Source: Panorpa germanica
Taxonomy: Eukaryota > Arthropoda > Insecta > Mecoptera > Panorpidae
DNA length: 64,000 nucleotides
Direction of reading: 5' to 3'
Assembly (NCBI GenBank): GCA_963678705.1
Contig: OY783212.1
Location: 17,856,001 to 17,920,000, forward strand
A program made the position numbers and the translations under genes. Shown here one piece after another: positions 49,661 through 62,649 of the stretch. A model generated the notes under the pieces. It did not search any database. It was not told the origin of the DNA and worked only from the letters and a program-made list of their open reading frames with translations. Numbering within the stretch: the stretch's first letter is position 1; the number at the start of each line of letters is the position of its first letter.

Positions 49661-50334
49661 TGTCAAAAAAATTCAGATAAATGTTTTTATTATTTTATGG
49701 CCTGATGATTTTTATGAAAATGTCTCTGCAATTAATTTTTCTTGGTTGGTTTCAGATGGAATTTCCTAGTTATGGTATGTATTACACTGTATATTTTAAA
49801 TTTACTTATTATAATCTTACATCAAAGATTTCATAAAATATACTCACTAAAATAAGTTTAAAAGTTTTAATAACAAATGCTCCTAGTTAATTATCAAAAA
49901 TTAATTTTTAATTAGTTTGTATACAAAACATATTTCCCTATTCACTGCGATAAACTTTCCATCACGGAAATAGAGAAAATAACTATTAATTAAACAACTA
50001 TATCGTACTAATTAAATTAATAATGACTACGAGTAATTATACTTTGTTTGTTGTTGGTTTCAAAACACAATATTCTAGAAATTTAATTTAGTATTTTACA
50101 ATTATGTTAAATAAATATAACCCATACATAAATATGAATTAGTAAACAGTAAAAACCAACATTTTATTCGTTTTGTTTAAAATGTTTAAATTATTTTAAA
50201 TAAACAACAGAAATTTATTTACAATTTTATGTAAATATTATGAAAATAAACCGAAAAATAAATTTCAAAACCAAACAAAAGATGTTTGATGAAAGTGCCT
50301 TGACTTTTATGTAAAATCAAAACCTAAGGATTTG
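49661..50334. other. Spacer, no gene seen
   Basis: Very AT-rich. One splice-like micro-exon arrangement at about 49755-49773 is too short to support. Confidence 0.4.
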
Positions 50335-50425
50335 TTTGTTTGGCCTGGGGCTTTTGGCCCTCGAAGGGCTTCCTTGTAAGATGATGTCCTGGGGGACAGT
50401 GTTGTGTTTGCTCATTGAGAAACGT
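50335..50425 (-). pseudogene. Possible LINE ORF1 fragment
   Basis: The minus-strand reading frame gives LSPRTSSYKEALRGPKAPGQ, resembling the proline-rich start of gag-like ORF1 proteins of LINEs. It is short, with stops on both sides. The call rests on resemblance alone. Confidence 0.25.
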
Positions 50426-50774
50426 TTTTAGGAAATATTATATAAATTACTTAGCAAAATAGAAGTACGAGTATAGCACGGAAATTAACGATCAATAGAG
50501 GAATATACTCGTATGTGTTTGAGAGGTGAAGGGTCGCCCATTTACGTCCGAATTCGCCGTCGCTTAAGGGTCGATTGATTGCAAACCTTAGCTCCGAATC
50601 TGCCCGTACCGAAGGAGAATGCAACTGTGTTGTAAGTAAGAGAACGCATGTGTATACGAGTGAGAGAACGCACAAGCTCGAATGAAACAAAACTGATTTG
50701 AAATTGGTTTTGAGCGACTGTGTTTTTAGGTCGCAGAGCAATTACGTTGCATGCTTTCGATGGTAACCTCATGA

Positions 50775-50912
50775 GCAGAGATATGCACAAGTACTTTTCA
50801 AAAAAATTTAAATACATATATGCATACAAATACCTCATAATACGACACAATAAAATCCCCTATTATGCTATTGTTAAAAATTCTATAGAGTCACGAAACA
50901 CGGCTCGTTTTT
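50775..50912 (+). repeat. Family H variant end, copy 2
   Basis: CAGAGATATGCACAAGTAC followed by AAATCCCCTATTATGC and CACGAAACACGGCTCG, as at 27917-28040. Confidence 0.7.
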
Positions 50913-51435
50913 CGTTTTCGTTGGAAACTTCGAGTTTGTAATCAGTCAAATACGCTTGCAGTGTGGAATAAATCCGTAATTCTGTAATAAATTAAATAAT
51001 ATAAGTGTACATGCACCGTGCTGATTTAAAAGTCGCGGGGAAATTATTATTTATATTTATATTACATCACGTTTAAAAATATAAAATGCGCAAATTTTTC
51101 TTAGTTGCAAGCATTAACTGAGTCGCTTGTGGTCTTAACAAAAGTGCATAAAATAAACTTTTATTCGTACTCCAAGTCAACCAGAACACAGTGTCAACCA
51201 AACTATTTGGTTGTAGTTCATTTGTAACGTAATCACGAGTGACTCTGTAAATGATGTACAAATAGGCAAATTAATTCTGCACACAAACCTACTAATACCA
51301 TCAAATTAAATACTAATTGTTACCGTAGTCCAACCTTAAATGAAGGCAGTCGATCTGCTTGTAAATAACGAATTCTTGAAGTGCATTACTGAGTTATACA
51401 TTGTCGTAAGGTTATTTTATTAGATGGATCTTTTA

Positions 51436-52051
51436 AATGGGCTTGTGTCCTATGTCATAATTTCTATAAAAGTGTATATATATTGATAAAGTGGGTTACT
51501 AGAACCTCAAATGTTCAATTATTTTTTAATAACTCCTTATATGTTAAGAGATATTAACAATTAAACAAGTTATTTTGTCTCTTTAATTATTAAAGGGATT
51601 CATCGTTGTAGACATTCCAAATGCATGTGACATCACAATTCTTGTGTAAGGTTACCAATCTTACAGCTCATAAATCTCTGCTATATGTATTTATATATCA
51701 AAATATCAAATATTATTTACAGCTATATCAAGGAACAATAAAATTTCAATATTATGTCTGCCGTAACAGGGTCAAATAAAATAAAAACTTATTATTCTTT
51801 GATTGGACTTGATTATTTGACTACCAACAGCTACAGAACATTACCACAGCACTGACCTACTCAAGAAATAATTGACGATAAAATGCATTTCACGTCATAC
51901 AAATATGTCCGACCATTTCTAGCGCTAAAACTATAATTCAAATTTTTAATTGCTATATCTCAGTGAATATTTAGATATTTAATAAAATAGACATCAATTT
52001 CAATCAACAATTGAAAAATCGACCACTAAAAAATGAGAACACAAACCCATT
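51436..52051 (-). mobile_element. MITE family B, copy 6
   Basis: Inverted orientation: AAATGGGCTTGTGTCCTATG on the left, GAACACAAACCCATT on the right. Both ends present with small changes. Confidence 0.87.
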
Positions 52052-52129
52052 CAGAGGTTTTTTCACGATGTATGATCTGATTTATTTTCCTGGTTCATCA
52101 CTGGTGGGTCACTGCTCCTCGTTCCATCA

Positions 52130-52137
52130 TGACGTCA
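52130..52137. promoter_or_regulatory. Palindromic TGACGTCA (CRE-like) site
   Basis: A full cAMP-response-element palindrome in non-repeat, GC-richer DNA (52060-52220) about 5.4 kb upstream of the first receptor exon found. No start site can be tied to it. Confidence 0.25.
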
Positions 52138-52219
52138 CTCTAGTTTGAGTTCAACATCCGCAGCCGCAGGTCAGATATTGATGATCAGCTTATCAGGCTT
52201 ATCACGTACGCAGTGGAAA

Positions 52220-55200
52220 TAGGATATTAATGTTAATAGTTGACTGATAAATAGTTTTATTATCAGATGGTGAATTGACACTAAATATGTCAAATCTAAT
52301 GACGGTAAACGATTTTATTTTTATTCGCAACAAACCAAACCTCTAAAGATTTCTTACAGATATGTATTACATACATTTTAAAAATAATTCAATTTCTTTG
52401 TTGTAGACTTGTAGTTAGAAAATAATTCTTATTAATTAGGTTAGTTAGATTTTAGTGCGTGAAACAACTCTGGATTTACAACACACTAGTATTATAACAC
52501 GAAATTACAAAATATGATTTGTATAATTTATTTATCTTCTTTTTAAATCTGTTGTTTTTGATAACTGATAACGATAATTGTCTCGAGAGCTGTGTTGCGA
52601 GTGTCTGTTTGAACCAGCAACAGGGCAAGTCGGTGCTTGCAGTCGGAGCAGTATCGTGCACAACGGCATAACGAAATCAAAATATATTTTGAACCATTCA
52701 ATAATTAAAAATCTTCTTTAATAAAATAATTAAATTACTTAGTATCCTTTTTTTATTATTTCATTTTTTCTTAACGTCGGTCTATTTCCGAAGCTGAGTC
52801 CTATCAATCAACGACCTCTTAATATGTTAGTAGTTTTTGTGGTGTTATAGCTTCATATATGTGGACTACACGACTGCCTTATTTACTGAAGTTAAAATTG
52901 GAAGGCTGGAACTGTAGTATAATCTTCTATTTGTTAGTTTATGTCACTTTATTTTAAAGTAGTTTATATTTTCACTTTTTTTGTAAATCACAATCGAAGG
53001 TTATTTTCGAATTCGAAGGAAATTTCGAAGATGGAGACGGACCTGCTTGCGGCATTGAAGCACAACAAACCAAAGAAAAACCAAGCTTTAGATTTGTAGT
53101 TTTGCATAAGTTTTTTCACCTTTCTGCATTGGTGCTACTGACATGAACCCGTTAACGTTCAAGTGCCTCACTGAAAAGTTTGTAGACCTCGGTACAACAG
53201 CGTGATGCCTTGCATTTACCAATTGCTTATGAATAGGTAATAAACTTTGTGTTTAATTAACCGACAACTATACTCAGCGGAGTAATTAAATTCGGCGTGA
53301 CACCGTGTAAATGGGACCTGGTGGAACTCATTTAAATAAAAACTAGAAACTCGTAGCCTAAAAGCCTAAACTAGAAACTGCTCCTTGTTCTGAGTCAACA
53401 AAAAAGCAAACAATAGGTTAAAAAACCCCGTCCTTGCCTCATCTACCCCCGTAACAATCCGTGCAGCTTGCAGCAACGAGATATCACATGCAAATATTAA
53501 TTTAAAAAAGTGGAATCAGCAGAAATATGGTAAAAATGAACTTGACATGGAAAACAGTAAAGAGTGTCAAACACACATCGATTTTCTGTTGTCATTTTTC
53601 TGCGTCATGGACAACTGGGGGAACGAGGGGAGGGAGACGATTGTGACACATTTATCCAAGTAAAATGCAATTTTTCTAGATGGATGGGTTCATAAAAACA
53701 ATGTGCTAATAATTTTGAAAGCTTTTCTGATTTTAGTAATGTTACGACCAGTGCAAAATTTCTACTTGATTTGACACACATGAAAAACTGCTTACATTGT
53801 AGAAGGAGCTCGTTAGGGAAAAGTTAGCATTGCAAATATTTGAACGTCAAATGAACGCAATTAAAGGAATATATATTTTGAATATAGATTTAATTTAAAC
53901 TATACTAAATTACAAAAGAGTAAAAAGTAAGGGAATATATTTATTTGAAGTGTTAAAGACTTTTTTTTGTCCTATTTTTATATTTGGTTACTTAGTTTAT
54001 ACCAGAGTCCGCTGATTTACTGTTTACTACTCCTACTGTTAATTATTTAAAATCGGTAATATTGTATTGTATTTTATCAGTAATTATTTATATTTAAGTT
54101 TTTAAAATATTTAAATTCACCGCCGTGAAATTGGTGCAGATGCTACCATCTGAAATTTATTGAAGTTCTTAAGATGGCAACACTTGCAATTTAGTATTTA
54201 GTTTAAAATGTGAAGTGTTGACGTTTCTTTAAATTTCTAATTACATTTATTTAGTTAAAAAAGTGTTTTACAGTGTAAAATATATTGTAGTGTATCAATA
54301 AATGTTTAAAAAATTGTTTGAACTTGTTACTTTATATCACAAAGTGTTTAATAGTTGTAATCGTGTAATATACTACATGATAGACTGTGTACAAAAGTAC
54401 CACTAGCAAGTACAATACATAGTTTCCTTTTATATGCATATAAGATGTGATTGGTGTTATTAACATAGTGAATCAATAATTATCAATTGGTGTTAATTAA
54501 TTATTTTCCATTAGAAGTGTTTTTTTTTTATAAATAATACCTAACCTAAACAGTGGAGTAGAAGAAGTGTAGTTTTATTTGAAGAAATAATCGAGCGCAG
54601 CAGTTTGTTCCTGCCATCTATCGGATATTGGAAAAGTACTAAGGTCAGTCATCTTTTTTGTTGTTTACTTTACGAACTGTCAAAGTAGTATACGTCAATG
54701 TGCATAATTAAAACTGATTAATGTCATTAATATATTTAAACTTTGTAAATTGTTTAATTCTGCACTAAACTAAGTCGGTTATACGAAATTATATCCGTAT
54801 GTAGACTTTAACTCCCATGTATGTATGCTAGTGGTCCTGTATAGTAATATATATAGTCTGTATTATATATATTAATAATGTTTTAATTAGTGACAATATT
54901 ATATAAGATATTACCAGTATAAAGTGTATAAAATAACCCGGCATAAACCTGAAGGCAGAGTTGTGCTTGTAACGTTACTTTGATAGTTTTCATAAAAATG
55001 TCATGACTGTAGTGAACATATGTCATCAGAACGTATGAAACACAAATTGCAACCATTATTCTTTTGTCTCATGCGCACCTGCACTCTGCCTTCAATATCC
55101 CAAAGCCCAAACGACGAAGATTCCTCGGTGATGATTCACTATTCACTTCGCTCACGAATTTCTTACATAACGTAATATTTGAGATGGAAAACATTGTTAT

Positions 55201-58200
55201 TAGACTTGCTGATAAAAAATGTCTGGTACGTGGTGAGTTGAGTATCCGAGTACTTCAACATCCAGCGCACACCTATACAGCAGGAAAAGAAGGCTTTTCC
55301 ATTGGGTAAACACCGTTCCTGATCAGAGGCGGATTTACCTTAGGGGTTGCTTTTTTAATTCTTTATTGAAATATTGGTAAATTTACATATACGAGTATTG
55401 GCGTTTTTTTTATATCACGTATTATTTTCTTTTATATCACGACATTATACTGAAACATTATGAGTCACCCCAACAGCTGCTATAGCTGTGACGTTTAATT
55501 CTGCATCTCTTTTGCACTGCTCTTGTTTAATAGTGATTGAAAAGGTTAGAAAATGGTAGTGGGGAAACACCGACAAAACCCCGTCAATTTTACCGTTAGG
55601 ATCTGGCGGATTAGTCCGGTACTGTTGCTTGCAATTCGGAACTGGGGATGTCTTCAGTTCTAGGTACACCTATTGCCTATTCCTCTGAAGCTACGAGCAC
55701 ATACAACTTTTAGCTTATTCAAATAAAACCTATATTTCACACACGTCTTATATGACGTCACGTACATGCGTTACAAACATTCGTCACTTTCTTTTGACAT
55801 TTTTACTGTTTTTACATTTCTACATGAATATTTTTCCTATTTTTAAGTTGAACTTTTAAATATTTTCTTCTTTCTATCATTTTTTTTTCTTCTTTTTTTA
55901 AAAATAGCTTAAAAGTTTTTCTCACTAAACTTTAAAATGGATTACAATAAATGAAATCTCAACTTGGATGAGTTTTAGATGGGAACATTTTTATGTTTGA
56001 GAGAGCTTTAAAGCTCTAAATATAGTATAGTTGTATAAAAGCTTTTTCCTTATCAATTATTCAGATCAATCCTTTTATTGAATTTGTTTCAATAGTTAAA
56101 TATTTGACAAAACTTTCATCTTCAATATGTAATTTATTTTTGACATTATTTGCAAAATCAGTGTCACAAGCTGTTTCTCTTTCATAAACCTGATCCACAT
56201 TTATTTTTATTCTGACTCAGCAGTTATAGTCATTCCGTGGTACTGTACAAGTTAAGATCACATATGGCACTTACTCTGGACTGTCTTAACACATATCTGA
56301 GCAAAAATATGTGGTCCTCGTTAGGGATTGTAATAAGATTTGTAAAAGTTCATCATATAGTTTTATCACAAGTTTTTTTCAATATTTCCGATCCAAATAG
56401 TGGTATATTTTACCAAAATTTTAATCTCAATTCTGCAAGCAAGTGAACCACTATAAACTGCTGCTACTATAAATTTTGGGCCACTACCAATAAATGGGCC
56501 TCCATCAATTGTTTATAAACTCATTGTTCTAGTAGAAGTACTAAAATAAGGTTTATCGAGAAGAGTCAAGCAAGGCAAAGGGTGAGAGACGGAGGTATAG
56601 GCAAGAAGGAAGGAAGGATACCGAAAGTAAGGAGAAAGGAGTCGGGAGGAATGATTGCAAGAGAAGAGAAAAAAGTAGATAGCTGGCATTGAGAAGGCTG
56701 AGGAGGAATATAAAGAAGGAGACAAACATTGAAAAGGAAGAAAAGAATTTAAAAAATGTTGAAAATTTGTTATGAAATGAATGTAAGGAGGTTGTAAGGC
56801 CGTAGATTAAAGTTGACGGGCTCCCAATTTTAAATTTGTTTGGGCCTAATCCCATGAAGTACTCAAAGTAACGTTAGGGTTAAAATAAGTGTATAATATT
56901 TCTATTACATATCTTTTAACGATAAATTTAATAAGATTTCCTTTTACTTGCGTATCAATACTGTTAACTACTTCAATTGTGACCCCTCCCATGCGAACTA
57001 AAGAGAAGATATCATCAGTAAAGTACCTTACTGATAGACCACGTTGAATCTTCTATCTTATGTTAAGAGCGTCGTTAACTTGACTTATGTTATTTCAACG
57101 GTGTTTTCCTATAACATAATTAGATTCAACTTCTTTACTTTTCATTTAAGTGCAAATAAAGTCTAACATTTAACCGCTGCATCTGATGCTGCTGGTGGAA
57201 ATAGGTTTCCACTATAATATTTATTGACAGGAAGTATCAAAATGCATCCCAATGCTACAGCATTATTTATTACAGCCTCTCGAGTTGTAGGCTACATTCA
57301 TATATAGAAGTATCGTATTTTATAAGATGGTTAAGTTATGTATGCCAATATTTATTGCAAGTCATTTTAAATTTTTGTTTATACACATTGAAATATAATT
57401 TTAACATTAGTAGTAGTAGTAACATAAAAGTATATAACATTTTCATAATAACATACTAATTTATAAAGTGCAGCGCCCCATGCTTTTGACCATTTAATTT
57501 CGTTTCATGTTATAAACATAACGTCTAAAAATATAATATGTTATTTACATTCAATTGAAACTAAATTGATTCTCACCAAGTAATTTAAATAGCCGATATA
57601 TTTCAGCTAATATTACATATATGGTAAACAGATATAGTTGACATTTAATTACTTTTGACACTGCCGTTAATTAAGTGATTAAAAAGCATGTAATATGGTA
57701 CTACTAAAGTGAAATTCACTATATTTGTCAAAGGTTTTGCGTTATTAAAATATTTTAATATGCCAATACATGAAAGCACGGTTCAATTCTATTTAGGTGT
57801 GTTTTATACAGTGGTGTCGTTACAGAGGGGTAATATACATCCAATTATAGTTCGTATCAAATGTATATGCATTTGTATTCCGACAGGTGGAGTGGTTTCG
57901 TCATTTGTAGCCGATAAAGTAGACATTTCATATGAACGACTGTGAGAAACTGAATTCTTTCATGACAAAAAAATCATACGCATCTTCAATGTGATGACAA
58001 AGTGACTCCAAAATGTTTACTGGGTATTACTTTTAAAGAATCCAAATATGTACTGGGTTTTCTGTTTCTGTGGGTTTCTGTTATACTTTGACATCTCGAG
58101 ATGGAGGGTAGATCATGTGGGAGGATATGTGCAGGTATGGAGAGGAAATAGCGGGTCCAGATCACTTCATTTTTGGAAGTAGAAGTGCAAAAATCTGCAG

Positions 58201-59240
58201 AAGGAATCTATACATGGCTATAAGTGAAATGGGCTTGGTTTTGCCAACAAATGCATAGGCGCTAATAATATATCTGACTTTGTATCTATGCCATCGATAG
58301 GATCTGGCTCGTGGCATCTAGAAACTCTAAAGGTTTTAGTTTGATCCAAGGAATGAAATAAAGTCACTGATGATTAAGTTGTGGGAGTACGAATGGGGTA
58401 GCTGTCATGAAATTTATGGTACAGTAAGTGGCAGTGCAGACTATATGGCGAAAAAAGAACTAAAGTTTAGGAAGCTATCCAAAATATATATTTAAAAAAA
58501 TAACTTTGCGTCCTTCTGGAAATTTATTTGAAAACGCTACTGGTAGGAAACACGGAAAATGGATAGATACTACCATAAATGATAATAACATAATTAAACA
58601 AATCTGGAAATTTAATTAATTTTGTGATTATTACTGCACTAATAATGAATATATGATCCGTGTTCGATGCATTCAATGAAAGGTTAATTAGATATTAGTT
58701 ATATGTGTTTACCAGAGACGGATTTAACGGTGGGTGAACTTTGCCACAAAGCTAGAGCACGAAGAAGACCTCAACTTTATCAATATATAGTACAATTTTA
58801 CAGAAATTAATAAGGAATAAGAAGTGCATGTTGTAGGATAGTTTTTGTTACCTATTTTGCAAGTTCTTGTTTCTTGCAACACTGTCATACAGGGTTATAG
58901 AGTTATGTATTTAACAGCCGTCTGTTGGCTGCTCCACCATCTGTGTGCGCATGTGGCCTGTACGATTTAATAACGAGCTTAGTGAAGCCACCGCAATGAA
59001 AACTCATTGTTCAGAAGCGTTTATTAAACAGAAGAGGTGAAATTCATAATATGTACTGCAAACAAATGTTGGCAAACAAAGGAATTAAATACATTTGACT
59101 TTCCCACATTTGTTTATGTTAGTAATGATATTGTGTTAGCTGTGTATTGTACTGACTTAACAAAGAGACGTTTTGAATGAAGAGATTTCGTTTTAGATTT
59201 TTATAAAGTCTTCTTATTAAATGAAATATTTTATATATAG
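52220..59240. other. Upstream DNA, no gene called
   Basis: Mostly AT-rich. Items seen: an isolated CAGAGGCGGATTTACC terminus (55325) and a CAGAGACGGATTTAACGG terminus (58713), both hAT-like ends without partners; a purine-rich 56545-56790 stretch that may be a decayed LINE tail; an 81-codon ORF at 55064-55309 with no recognised domain. Confidence 0.45.
57880..58040. repeat. Diverged repeat shared with 39830-40200
   Basis: Same ordered blocks (TATGAACGACTG, TCATGACAAAAAA, AAAATGTTTACTGGG) as in intron 1. Class unknown. Confidence 0.5.
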
Positions 59241-59246
59241 TGGTAC

Positions 59247-59351
59247 CTCATGTTACGAACGCCTCTAGCTACGAACAAATCGGATTAAGTTCGATAGAAA
59301 AAATTGTTTCCGTTTGCGAACTACGTTTATGAATTAAGTTCGTAACATGAG
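59247..59351. mobile_element. Short inverted-repeat element
   Basis: CTCATGTTACGAAC at 59247-59260 and its exact reverse complement at 59338-59351. About 105 bp in total, with a second, weaker inner inverted match (TTACGAAC-like). Confidence 0.7.
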
Positions 59352-59544
59352 TCATTACAAATAATTTTGATCCGAAGCGTATAAAATTCGAATACGATAT
59401 TCTAGAACTCGACTTAGTATAGGAATCGACATTAGGGCGATAAAGGGTGACTTATGGACAACAAAAAGAATAAGAGAGTATTCGTTTCGAAGCCATTTTG
59501 GATCAAAAACGGAAGCGAAAGTTTCAGAACCAAAGTGCATTACC

Positions 59545-60190
59545 CCACCTATATAAAGAAGCATATTTTCGATAATGATTTTTGACGACACAGTTAATAT
59601 ATAATTATTTCTATAATTGTTACATGATAAAATGATATTAGAAGAATATTTTGTAAAATTTTCATAAATAAATATCAAGAAATGAGGCATTGACAGCGAA
59701 TCTTTGCAGACGTCACAAAAAAAAGTAACATTGCGGTGCCACTCATAACTCATCACTGGATTTTCTGAAATCGAAAAAGTAAAATGATTTCATTAGTTGA
59801 TAAGTTTCTGCAGGTAACGCTGTCGAGTTTTTCTTTTTTTTTTTGATTTTTCAATTTTTTACTGCACTTAAAAGTCAAAATACCGATTTTTCATGAAAAA
59901 TTTTAAAATACGTTAAAATAAAAAAATTAAAATAAAAGCTCGGCAGCGTTACCTCGGCATTTATGTATAGAAAGAGTGTGCAAAATTTCAAAAGAATCGG
60001 TCCAGTAGATTTTGAGCTAGAGAGGGCACCGACTCTGAAAAAGCTATATGTGAGAAACCGCATTTAAAAGTTTCAAAGTAACACGATAGCAGGCCAGAGA
60101 GGTGAAGCCTTAAAACTCTATATCTCCGACAGTTTTACTCCAATCGATTTAAATTTTTTGCACAATAAACTTAATATGTTGTACAATAAT
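59545..60190 (-). repeat. Repeat family C copy
   Basis: From AAGCATATTTTCGATAATG to TTGTACAATAAT. Part of the middle (AAAATC...AAAGTTTCTG) is deleted. The open frame across its left edge (59355-59756) joins flanking DNA to repeat and is not a gene. Confidence 0.85.
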
Positions 60191-60199
60191 TTCCTGAAC

Positions 60200-61417
60200 G
60201 TACCCAAATATATTTCCTGCCTGTGGTTTAGAACGTGTTTCGAAAAATCTTACTCAAATTGTAATCTGCTTAATTCGTTTCACAACATGTTCGAGTACAT
60301 CGGGTTTAAACGCTGGTATCGTTTTATTTTTGAAATATACGTAACCTACAGTCAGATGTGCAACTCCAAATATCTCATATAATAAAAACGAAGGACCAAA
60401 AATTCTGTAGACGTCAGAAAGTTATAATAAATCAATTACATAACACTATAATAAACGCTCAATTGAAATTCAAAGGAAGTTACCCTCCAGAAGACTCTAA
60501 ATCCCCTGTTATCGCAGCGCGTTATCACAGTTGTATGATTAATAGTGGCTGGACCACTAAGACTACACTTCCAAGGGCTACAGACCAGTGCAGACCGTGA
60601 GGGTGAAGCCTAGTGAAGAAGGGATGTTATTTATTATTTATTAACATTAATTCAGACAGAAATAAATAATAGAGAAAATAAATGTTCGCGTTAAAGTTCA
60701 TTGCTCTTACGGGGTCATAAGAAAAATTTAATAAAGAAAATGATTAGATGCTATAGTTACTAATGTAAGGTAAAATCCAGGTTTTATATCGTGCGCGTAT
60801 CAAAAAAATATGTAATATGCATATTTTCTTGTTTATCTATCCTATTAAGAGATAACATGCTTTGAAATGGTACCCGTGCATAAGGTTGATATCTCCTATT
60901 GTTAGAGATGAATCAGTGGAGCCCTCTAGGCAGTACGCATACAACCACAGACAATTTAATATAATTGGATAGAAACGAAAAGGCTGAATAATAAAGTTTT
61001 AGATAAATATCTAATGTAGACTTCATAATACCACGAGATTCGGTTCACCAGTTAAAAAAGAACATTTTATTTCTCTTAAATACATTTCTGTAGTTTGCCA
61101 CAATAATGTCTTTAACTTCATTTTAAGTTAGCTGCGTTATGTTCTCTCTTACTTGAAAAGTTAAGCAATAAAAATTGTGGAATCTGATTATGATTATATT
61201 AAAATAAACTGGAGTAATTAGACTATGAAAAATTAATTAACTCGCATATTTAGTGTAATTTGGAATAATTTAGGAAGCAAGGATTGATAATATTAGGCCT
61301 TTCTTGTTAAAGATTAAACCATGATCCTGAGGAATGTAATTTAAAATGCTTCTTATGCTCGTAGCTTTCTTTTAGCTATCTCTACATATACAATAAGATT
61401 TATATTTGAAAAACTAT
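60200..61417. other. Spacer with an unassigned plus-strand ORF
   Basis: An 80-codon frame (60358-60600) ends in a compositionally protein-like stretch (SYPPEDSKSPVIAARYHSCM). I do not recognise it and no flanking exon was found, so it is noted only. Confidence 0.3.
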
Positions 61418-61917
61418 ATTCATTCACTAAATTCCACCACTCCTGCTTTAATTTAATTTTGTATTTTGTATTTAATTTGAATTGTTTAGCATATGGAAAT
61501 ACGCGTAGTCTTTCACATTATTTTTTAGAACCCTACAAGGTCCAATGTCTTAAATTAAAAATATTAAATTAAGAAAAACTATATTATATTATTATCTCTA
61601 AAATGTGACAATCTGTCAAAATGCAGTAGGATTTACTTTTAAAAGAAGTTTAATGTCAGTTTATGAAAAATATAGAAGTGAAAACAATTTCTAATAGTAA
61701 TTGTTATTAAAATTAGCAATTTTAATTATTTCACATACAATTTTAGGTCGATCTGTCAAAATTTATATTAACGCACCGACTAAATTAACTAAACTTAAAT
61801 TAAAACACAAATGTGAAAAGGAATGCTTAAACGAGAACCTGAAATCTAGATTATAATATTAAATAAAAACATTAAATTAACTATCAAAACAGTGAGTGGG
61901 AATGAGGCATTACTTCT
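61418..61917 (-). mobile_element. TTAA MITE family A, copy 6, inverted
   Basis: Reverse complement of the other A copies. The right end CAGTGAGTGGGAATGAGGC is intact; the left end is degenerate. The core ATACGCGTAGT is present. Confidence 0.86.
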
Positions 61918-62380
61918 CGTTATAAAGAACGTAAGAACAAAAAAAAGCATACTCCTTTTTTAAATTTTATAAGCCCAGACCCGGAATACATCTATTTCGA
62001 TTCTGAAAATCAAATGTCTGTTAATATACCCAATTATAATTTGACAAGACTTTACAATCGATATAGATAGATATTTGGTTTAAAAATGTATTAGAAGCTG
62101 ATACCCTATGGCATAGAGGCATAAGGGATGTAGCTCTCGAAAACAACACAGCATCCCTCGAGGGATGCGCGGTCAAAACACTAAACAATTTCTCGAGTGA
62201 ATAGTTAATCAAAATGTTCTTTTTGTGATGTTATAAAATGTCAAACTAGTTGAAAGAAAAGGAAAAAAAGAAATAAGACGACAGTCCTAAATTCTAAAAA
62301 TGGATGGGGGCGAGGGAGTAGTATCTGAGTTGTAAAGTTCAAGTAAACTTCTCGACATGTTTATTGTATTGTGTTCCACT

Positions 62381-62420
62381 CCCGTTCCCGTTCCCGTTCC
62401 CGTTCTCGTTCCCGTTCTCT
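62381..62420 (+). repeat. CCCGTT hexanucleotide repeat
   Basis: About six tandem CCCGTT units with one CT variant. They lie inside a 95-codon plus-strand ORF, where they encode Pro-Val repeats. The rest of that ORF has no recognised motif and the opposite strand is also open. Confidence 0.8.
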
Positions 62421-62649
62421 CAAAGACTGCGACTGGAACTACTTTGTCTTGTGCGATAAAGTTTTATGTCCTGGATGATCTGACTCGGCCTAAATGTACG
62501 CGAATGCCCATTGTTAAGGATTTGGATTTCTGCGCTGCTGGTGTAACATATAAAGATAGTTTTATTAGCAACATTGAACTTTGTAACAAATTGGTAGTGT
62601 CTAAGATCAGACGGCGCGATTGCTACGTCCATTTGTTTTTTTAATTAAA

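Noticed and set aside
52476-52661. Minus-strand ORF as the missing receptor signal-peptide exon
   Set aside because: The product lacks a proper hydrophobic core and no receptor-like sequence or donor follows.
59355-59756. 133-codon minus-strand ORF as a gene
   Set aside because: Its first half is repeat family C, which gives the same peptide in every copy (for example 26345-26590 and 46824-47072).
60358-60600. 80-codon ORF as an exon
   Set aside because: Part of it looks protein-like but it has no recognised family, no partner exon and no clear splice sites.
62357-62644. 95-codon plus-strand ORF with Pro-Val repeats
   Set aside because: It is driven by a CCCGTT microsatellite, the opposite strand is equally open and there is no known domain.
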